Source: Fidelibacterota bacterium (GTDB lineage: Bacteria; Fidelibacterota; Marinisomatia; SCGC-AAA003-L08; JACNLC01). Taken from it: a stretch of DNA of 64,000 bases. The notes under the pieces are model-generated. The model was given only the letters and a program-made list of their open reading frames with translations. It made no database searches and was not told where the DNA came from. The translations under genes were made by a program, and so were the position numbers. The stretch is taken from contig JABMOW010000147.1 of assembly GCA_013204025.1 (NCBI GenBank), positions 22,074 to 86,073 on the forward strand, read 5' to 3'. This document shows, in pieces, positions 54,813 to 61,223 of the stretch. Numbering within the stretch: position 1 is the first letter of the stretch; each line of letters opens with the position of its first letter.

Positions 54813-57172
54813 ACGCCGTAAAGTTTAGCATCGGAATCGCTCTGCTGTGTGGATGCATCTGGGCGGCTTCGCTAGAGATGATCCCTTCAGTCTCCGTCCG
54901 TTTCGGTGGCCCCACAGGAATTGACTTGGGGAATTATCGTATCCGTCAGGACAGATATTTCAGTATTCAGGATACAGAAGATTTTGAATTCGAAATGAAG
55001 GGTGACAGCCTGTACATAACACCGCACACGTCTGCACGGGGAATTCATCCTGTGGATCTGTTGCTGGGTGAAGAAAAATTTACTCTGATGATCAAAGTCC
55101 AACCTACTGTTGAAGTGGATTTTACCTATCCCGGGTCGAAAAATGGCACCGATATTTTTGTTATGGGATATTTTAATGATTGGAGCAGAACTTCTCATAA
55201 ATTATCAAAAGGCGCAGATAATGACTGGCACTTGAAGTTATACATGATGCCTGGCTCTTACGAATATAAATTTGTAGTGGATAAAATGGAAGTGCTTGAT
55301 TCTGCAAATCCGGACTCTCTTGCCAACGGGATAGGTGGCTTTAATTCTATCAAGGATATTGGTAAAGAGATGCTGGAAAACCCCGGAATGTTTATTAAAG
55401 ATTCTTTTAAAGTTGAAAATGATACGTTATCACTTTATTTTAGTTTTGTGTCAGCAACTTCTGATGAAATAGTGAATGAAAATAAAGTTTGGGTTACTTT
55501 CGAAAATTATCTGTTGAACAAGAAGTATTGGGATTATGAAAATGGACATTTGACTTTGGCGGGGTCAGTTGCAAATTTAACAGGAACGCTCAGGATATTT
55601 TCTGAAAATTCAAACGGACTCATTACTCGTGAAAATCACACACTTCTTCGAGACGGACAGTTGCTCACAACAGAAAACGCACCGGATGATTGGCATTTTT
55701 CCGTTATCTATTCTATAATCGTGGATCGTTTTCATGATGGGGATAAATCCAATAACCGATCGGTAAACGATCCTGACATTCACCCAATGGCGAATTTTCA
55801 AGGAGGCGATATCGCTGGGATTCAGCAAAAACTCGAAGATGGATATTTTAGCAAATTAGGTGTGAGCGCACTTTGGATATCTCCGATTATTCAAAATGCT
55901 GAAGGTGGTTTCACAGAGTTTGTCCCGCCAAATCGAAAGTACACCGGATATCATGGATATTGGCCTACTGACCCCCGTAAGCCAGATAACCGCTTTACAA
56001 CCGAAACCCAGTTGAAAGAATTTGTCTCAATTGCTCACTCAAAAGATACCAAGATACTATTGGATTTTGTCAGTAATCACACACACAAAGATCATCCATA
56101 TTTTACCGAACATCGAAACTGGTTTGGACAAGTAGAATTGCCCGATGGAACGATGAATATTCGAAACTGGTCCGGTGAAACTATGCTCACCACTTGGTTT
56201 GATACATTTTTACCTTCGTACGATTTTGTGAGTAATCCTGAAGCAATTGATCAGGTGGTTGAAGATGCCGTTTATTGGATTACGGAATATAACTTCGACG
56301 GATTTCGTCAGGATGCCACCAAACATGTGCCACATACATTTTGGAAAAAACTAACCAGTGAATTGAAAAAATCTGTTCCAGATGGGAATTTCTTTCAGAT
56401 TGGTGAATCATTTGGCAGTAATGAACTCATTGGTGCATATGTAAATCCGGGCGAACTGGACTCGCAATTTAATTTCGAACTGTATTTTGAGGGCAGATGG
56501 CAATTCTCGGGACATCCTGACTTCTTTAAATTGAATCGGACAGTTTCTACAAATCTTGATTTCTTTCAGCCGGTCAACACGATGGGTACTATCACCAGCA
56601 GTCACGATCAGGTGAGATTTATGGGCTTCGCCGATGGACAGGTCAGCTTTGAGGAAAATGGTACTGAAAGAGGTTTTGCTGATCCGCCTATTGAAGTGAA
56701 AGATGAGTCCAGCTATAACAAATTATTAATGTTTAACGCTTATAACATGTGTCTTCCCGGTGTCCCAGTTGTGTATTATGGCGAGGAGATCGGACAAATC
56801 GGAGCAAATGATCCCGATAACCGGCGGATGATGCGGTTCGATGATCAGTTAACTTCTACAGAAAAACGACATCTTCAAAATATGAGTCAGTTGATCAAAC
56901 TTCGTCGCCAATATCCTTCTTTATCCATAGGTGATCTGCTCATGATACATCAGGATCAGAATGTGACCTGTTGGATGAAAATCTATTTTGATGAACGAAT
57001 TCTTATCCTATTTAATAATTCTCCTGATGTCAGAGAAGCAACTCTAAACATTTCATCCAATTACGGTCGAGCTGTTTCGTTAATGGACAGATCATTTGTC
57101 GATATTAAATCAGGGTTATTCAATACTCAGTTACATCCCTACCAAACAAAAATCTATCAATTAATGGATTAA
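54809..57172 (+). CDS. Exported GH13 alpha-amylase with CBM48-like module
   Basis: A 787-residue enzyme. The N-terminal hydrophobic segment contains LLCGC, a possible lipobox, so it may be a lipoprotein. The first ~110 residues are beta-rich; a CBM48/AMPK-like module (FVMGYFNDWSRTSHKL, SYEYKFVVDK, about 115-165) follows, then the GH13 barrel starting at SVIYSIIVDRFHDGD: LLDFVSNHTHKDHP, DGFRQDATKH with nucleophile Asp-502, QIGESFG with acid/base Glu-533, and TSSHDQVRF with Asp-600. All three catalytic acids are present. Located between the debranching enzyme and the ROK kinase, with ATGA and TAATG overlaps. Confidence 0.87.
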   Translation: MNAVKFSIGIALLCGCIWAASLEMIPSVSVRFGGPTGIDLGNYRIRQDRYFSIQDTEDFEFEMKGDSLYITPHTSARGIHPVDLLLGEEKFTLMIKVQPTVEVDFTYPGSKNGTDIFVMGYFNDWSRTSHKLSKGADNDWHLKLYMMPGSYEYKFVVDKMEVLDSANPDSLANGIGGFNSIKDIGKEMLENPGMFIKDSFKVENDTLSLYFSFVSATSDEIVNENKVWVTFENYLLNKKYWDYENGHLTLAGSVANLTGTLRIFSENSNGLITRENHTLLRDGQLLTTENAPDDWHFSVIYSIIVDRFHDGDKSNNRSVNDPDIHPMANFQGGDIAGIQQKLEDGYFSKLGVSALWISPIIQNAEGGFTEFVPPNRKYTGYHGYWPTDPRKPDNRFTTETQLKEFVSIAHSKDTKILLDFVSNHTHKDHPYFTEHRNWFGQVELPDGTMNIRNWSGETMLTTWFDTFLPSYDFVSNPEAIDQVVEDAVYWITEYNFDGFRQDATKHVPHTFWKKLTSELKKSVPDGNFFQIGESFGSNELIGAYVNPGELDSQFNFELYFEGRWQFSGHPDFFKLNRTVSTNLDFFQPVNTMGTITSSHDQVRFMGFADGQVSFEENGTERGFADPPIEVKDESSYNKLLMFNAYNMCLPGVPVVYYGEEIGQIGANDPDNRRMMRFDDQLTSTEKRHLQNMSQLIKLRRQYPSLSIGDLLMIHQDQNVTCWMKIYFDERILILFNNSPDVREATLNISSNYGRAVSLMDRSFVDIKSGLFNTQLHPYQTKIYQLMD

Positions 57173-58068
57173 TGGAAAATCGCATGTTCATTGTAGGCAC
57201 AGATATAGGTGGGACGACGTTTTCCTCTGTTTTATATGATACTGCCCTAAACACTATTGAATACTCGCCCAAAGAGCTAATCGCAAACTTTATAACGACC
57301 GAGGGTTTGATTTCGGGGATATGTGATCAAATCCTTGATCTCGAGAGAAAACACGACTTATCGCCTGATGATATCATGGGAATAGGGCTTGCGTGTCCCG
57401 GACCATTGGACGCTCGATCCGGTATGATCCTCAATACACCGAATTTAACTTTACTTCAAGATTTCCCAATCGTTGCAGAAATCGAAAAAATTCTTCAATC
57501 GAAGGTGTATCTTGAAAATGATGCAAACCTGTTTGCACTTGGCGAGTGGGTATATAATAGTGACAGAAAAGCCAAAGTTTTGGTGAGCATCACATTAGGG
57601 ACTGGTGTGGGATTTGGGATCGTCCTCAACGGTCAGATGTATACCGGTGCGCACGGAATGGCGGCTGAATATGGTATTTCCCCTGTTGGCAAAGAACAAT
57701 GGGAAGATGGAATTGCTATCCGCGGATTAAATAAATTGTCCGTACTGAAATTCAATCGAATTTGTTCGCCAAAGGAATTATTTGACTTGGCAAGTACCGG
57801 TGATTTAAATGCTCTGGAAATATGGTCAGTTTATGGAGCAAGATTGGGCTTGGTTTTATCTCATGTCATTAACATGTTGGATCCGGATGTTATCACGATA
57901 GGAGGTGGCATATCTCATGCATTTCCGTTTTTTTCAGAATCGATGTTAGTAGAAATATCTTTTCACTCTCCAGCTTATCAATTTTATAAAACAACTATTA
58001 TTGAAAGCACAGAGAAAGAAAAATCCGCAATGCTGGGCGCAGCAAAGCTAGTAAAAAATAATTGGTAA
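57172..58068 (+). CDS. ROK-family sugar kinase (glucokinase-like)
   Basis: A 298-residue cytosolic kinase of the ROK family, likely phosphorylating glucose released by the amylases. The phosphate-binding VGTDIGGTTFSS (about 8-19), GIGLACPGPLDARSG, VYLENDANLFALGEW (catalytic Asp in NDAN, about 118-132), TLGTGVGFGIVLNG and the ADP-binding VITIGGGIS are visible. The Cys-rich zinc motif (CxCGxxGCxE) present in many ROK glucokinases is missing; the region after GAHGMAAEYGI has no Cys. It is joined to the upstream amylase by TAATG. Confidence 0.87.
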   Translation: MENRMFIVGTDIGGTTFSSVLYDTALNTIEYSPKELIANFITTEGLISGICDQILDLERKHDLSPDDIMGIGLACPGPLDARSGMILNTPNLTLLQDFPIVAEIEKILQSKVYLENDANLFALGEWVYNSDRKAKVLVSITLGTGVGFGIVLNGQMYTGAHGMAAEYGISPVGKEQWEDGIAIRGLNKLSVLKFNRICSPKELFDLASTGDLNALEIWSVYGARLGLVLSHVINMLDPDVITIGGGISHAFPFFSESMLVEISFHSPAYQFYKTTIIESTEKEKSAMLGAAKLVKNNW

Positions 58069-58087
58069 CTCATTTTGGAGTTACTAA
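58062..58087. promoter_or_regulatory. Putative TrmB operator, site 2
   Basis: TTGGTAACTC-ATTTTG-GAGTTACTAA: same inner arms, same 6-base spacer and same right arm as the repeat before the TrmB gene. It overlaps the ROK stop codon (TAA at 58066-58068) and ends 43 bases before the ATG of the third amylase. It overlaps a candidate promoter, so binding would block transcription of that gene. Confidence 0.6.
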
Positions 58088-58092
58088 ATTTC
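58062..58092 (+). promoter_or_regulatory. Candidate promoter of the third amylase gene
   Basis: TTG at 58062-58064, 20 bases, then TAAATTTC at 58085-58092, one base off the Bacteroidota -7 consensus TAnnTTTG. The spacing fits -33/-7. The predicted start would lie about 30 bases before the ATG. The operator-like repeat covers most of it. Confidence 0.3.
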
Positions 58093-58130
58093 AAAACGAA
58101 TTTTAACACAATTTAGGTAGTTTCATTTTT

Positions 58131-59960
58131 ATGAATAAAATAAGTATCATATTAATATTTCCGATCATTTTCACAATTTCTGCCGGTCAATCCGAACCTA
58201 GTTTTCCGGACTGGACACAAAACGCCATCTGGTATCAGATTTTTCCAGAGCGATTCAGAAATGGCGATCCATCGAATGACCCCACAATTGAGACGCTTAC
58301 AGGGACTTGGCCTTACGACGTACAAACTTCATGGGATATCACCCCTTGGACAGATGATTGGTATAAACTCCAGCCTTGGGAAATTGAAAATGAACGAGGA
58401 TTTTACTACAATGCCCAATTAAGAAGATATGGGGGGGATATTCAGGGAATTATCGATCAACTTGATTATCTTCACGATCTGGGTGTGAATGCGCTTTATT
58501 TAAATCCGGTATTCGAATCACCTTCATCCCATAAATATGGCGCCGTCTATTACCACCACATTGATAATAATTTTGGTCCGGATCCACAAAAGGATGTTGA
58601 GTTATGGGCGATGGAAAATCCTGTAGATCCTGATACTTGGCAATGGACAACTGCAGATAGTCTGTTTTTACAATTAGTCCAAGAGGTTCACTCTCGGGAT
58701 ATGCGTATTATCATTGATGGTGTATTTAATCATGTGGGCATTCCATTTTGGGCGCTAAACGATGTGAGAGAATTTGGGGAGAAAAGTCAATTCGCCGATT
58801 GGTTCACGATTAATTCTTGGGACGATCCTGATACGCCCGAAGATGAGTTCGAATATGCCGGGTGGTTTGGCATTCGTGATTTACCTGAACTGAGAGAAAA
58901 TGATGAAGGATTGATCCCCGCTGTGAGCGATCATATACATGCGGTGGTAAAAAGATGGATGGACCCCAATGGAGACGGCGATCCTTCTGATGGTGTGGAC
59001 GGATGGCGTCTGGATGTTGCTGAAATGGTCAATATTAAATTTTGGAAAAAGTTAAGAGAGTGGGCCATCGAAATTAATCCAAATGCTTACCTGACAGGTG
59101 AAGTTTGGTGGGAGGACTACCCCAATAATAAAATGTTCAACGCTGCGCCCTGGTTGAAGGGAGATGCATTTCACAGTGTAATGAATTATCGGTTTGGCGA
59201 TGCAATTTATAAATATTTCCTATTTGAAAATGAAAAGATTACTGCAACTCAATTCCAGGGTTTACTGGATGGATTCATTCAGGATTATGGATATGAAAAC
59301 ATTCTGAACATTCAAAATATGATCGGTTCTCATGATAATGAAAGATTCGCTTCGGCGTGTGTGAATCCTGACCGCTGGATTGATCATGCTAATAATTTGA
59401 GCCATAACCCGGAATACCTCATAAGAAGACCCAATGCACAAGAGAGAAAAAAACAAGAAATCGCATTGGGTTTTCAGTTTTTATTCCCGGGAGCGCCATA
59501 CATCTACTACGGTGATGAAGTAGGCATGTGGGGAGCAGATGACCCAGATGAACGAAAACCGATGGTTTGGAATGACCTCACTTACGAAGATGAACAAAGT
59601 CACCCCTTCGGACAGTCTCGCCCACGAGATAAAGTTGATGTCGACGAAAATCTGATGCAGTTTTATAAAAATATGATAGACATTCGTAAAGCTCATCCTG
59701 CATTGTCCCGGGGAGATTACCAGGTTTTACTTGCCGATGATGAGCGGGATCTCTTTGCATTTACCAGACAGTACAGTTATGACAAAATAATCGCAGTATT
59801 TAATGGGAGCAATTACCGAAAAGAATTTAGTTTTGAAGACTTATTGGTAAAAGCAGGGGAAAACTCTTCAGATTGGAACCTTCTATTTACCAATTCAAAG
59901 CGCATTGTGATTTCCGATTTTCTCGAAGGAAAAAGTTTTAATATTTATGTCAAAAAATAA
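58131..59960 (+). CDS. Exported GH13 alpha-amylase / cyclomaltodextrinase-like enzyme
   Basis: A 609-residue enzyme with signal peptide (about 1-19, ending ISAGQ). The barrel begins NAIWYQIFPERFRNGDP, then LYLNPVFESPSSHKY, IIDGVFNHVG, DGWRLDVAEM with nucleophile Asp-295, TGEVWWED with acid/base Glu-324, GSHDNERF with Asp-402, and the C-terminal beta domain. YQIFPERF and the SPSSHKY region resemble neopullulanase/cyclomaltodextrinase-type enzymes. It has its own operator-like site upstream, so it is likely a second transcription unit of the same regulon. The next gene overlaps by 14 bases. Confidence 0.9.
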   Translation: MNKISIILIFPIIFTISAGQSEPSFPDWTQNAIWYQIFPERFRNGDPSNDPTIETLTGTWPYDVQTSWDITPWTDDWYKLQPWEIENERGFYYNAQLRRYGGDIQGIIDQLDYLHDLGVNALYLNPVFESPSSHKYGAVYYHHIDNNFGPDPQKDVELWAMENPVDPDTWQWTTADSLFLQLVQEVHSRDMRIIIDGVFNHVGIPFWALNDVREFGEKSQFADWFTINSWDDPDTPEDEFEYAGWFGIRDLPELRENDEGLIPAVSDHIHAVVKRWMDPNGDGDPSDGVDGWRLDVAEMVNIKFWKKLREWAIEINPNAYLTGEVWWEDYPNNKMFNAAPWLKGDAFHSVMNYRFGDAIYKYFLFENEKITATQFQGLLDGFIQDYGYENILNIQNMIGSHDNERFASACVNPDRWIDHANNLSHNPEYLIRRPNAQERKKQEIALGFQFLFPGAPYIYYGDEVGMWGADDPDERKPMVWNDLTYEDEQSHPFGQSRPRDKVDVDENLMQFYKNMIDIRKAHPALSRGDYQVLLADDERDLFAFTRQYSYDKIIAVFNGSNYRKEFSFEDLLVKAGENSSDWNLLFTNSKRIVISDFLEGKSFNIYVKK

Positions 59961-61212
59961 CGCATTAATATTTCTGACAGTTTTCCTATCTTCCTGTGGA
60001 AATTATCCTGAGCCGATTGATTCTCCAGTGATTGCTGCAACTGCATTTGGAGATATCAGGCTCGATGAATTTATTGATGACTATAAAACTTTTCTCAACT
60101 TTACGGGTGTTGAAGATAACATGATGTTCAGAAATGGATTGTTGAATAGTGAGATTGATAGGTTATTTATTTTAAACTATGCCGCGGAGTCCCAATTTCT
60201 TGAAAACCCTTTAAAAAACAAAAGTGTAGAAAACTCAATTGGACAAACACTTCTGAATGAATTTTATGAGCGAGAAATTGAAGAGGGATTTGAGGTCCCT
60301 GACGATCTTGTCAGAGAAGCTTTTCATCGTTCAAAGATAGAATTACACGCACGTCATCTTTATGCCATATCTATTGAAGAAGCACAATCCCTTAAAAACC
60401 GATTGGATCAAGGTGAAACTTTTGAAGAATTAGCAAAAGAAATATTTACCTCACCACAACTGGCAGCTTCCGGCGGTGATTTGGGATACTTTACTTTTAA
60501 CGATATGGACCCTTCTTTTGAAGGGGTTGCGTATTCACTAAAAGATGGAGAAATTTCGAACCCTGTTCAAACCTTGATGGGATTTAGTATCATTCAAGTT
60601 TTGGATAGAAATTATGACCCTATTATAACTGAGTACGATTACCAGATGCATAAGGATGATTTTCTGGCTATCATGAAATATCGCCTTTTAAAAACTAAAG
60701 TTAAAAAATTAACGAATGAATATGCATCCCAGTATGAGCTTAATATCAAAGTAGATGATATGCATACTCTTTTTGACCATTTTTCTGAAATAATTATTTC
60801 AGAAGATAAAGTCCCTTCGGAATTGACTGATATTTTTCTTGAGTCAGGGGATATTCAATGGGATGCACAGGAGATTTGTTCACATATTCGTGAAACAACA
60901 GAAAATCAACAACGACAGGTCCAAAGTACTGATGATCTATTTGATATGCTGACAGGCTTATGTGTCCGTGATAGATTATTTCGGAATATTGAAAACACCG
61001 AATGGCGTAATAGCGAAAATGTCCTCAAAAAAATCAGAGATGCAAAAGAACAGAGAACAATTAAATTACTGATGGATGATGTGTATAGAAAAGCACTGGC
61101 ATTACAGGACAGCGTAGTCCAAAAAGAAATTTACTTTACTTTTATCACGAATTTAAAAAAAGATGCAGAAATCAAAATTGATCATCAATTACTCAAATCA
61201 TTTAGTTTATGA
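59947..61212 (+). CDS. Parvulin-type peptidyl-prolyl isomerase lipoprotein
   Basis: A 421-residue protein with lipobox LSSC (Cys at about 17). An N-terminal helical region (about 30-125, SurA-N-like) precedes a parvulin domain with HARHLYAISIEEAQSLKNRL, FEELAKEIFTSPQLAASGGDLGYFTFNDMDP and LMGFSIIQVLD (about 135-220). The C-terminal 200 residues are helical with unknown relation. It overlaps the amylase by 14 bases and precedes a TonB-dependent receptor by 11 bases, which suggests it helps fold exported or outer-membrane products of this locus (inference). Confidence 0.83.
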   Translation: MSKNNALIFLTVFLSSCGNYPEPIDSPVIAATAFGDIRLDEFIDDYKTFLNFTGVEDNMMFRNGLLNSEIDRLFILNYAAESQFLENPLKNKSVENSIGQTLLNEFYEREIEEGFEVPDDLVREAFHRSKIELHARHLYAISIEEAQSLKNRLDQGETFEELAKEIFTSPQLAASGGDLGYFTFNDMDPSFEGVAYSLKDGEISNPVQTLMGFSIIQVLDRNYDPIITEYDYQMHKDDFLAIMKYRLLKTKVKKLTNEYASQYELNIKVDDMHTLFDHFSEIIISEDKVPSELTDIFLESGDIQWDAQEICSHIRETTENQQRQVQSTDDLFDMLTGLCVRDRLFRNIENTEWRNSENVLKKIRDAKEQRTIKLLMDDVYRKALALQDSVVQKEIYFTFITNLKKDAEIKIDHQLLKSFSL

Positions 61213-61223
61213 GGAATTCAAGT

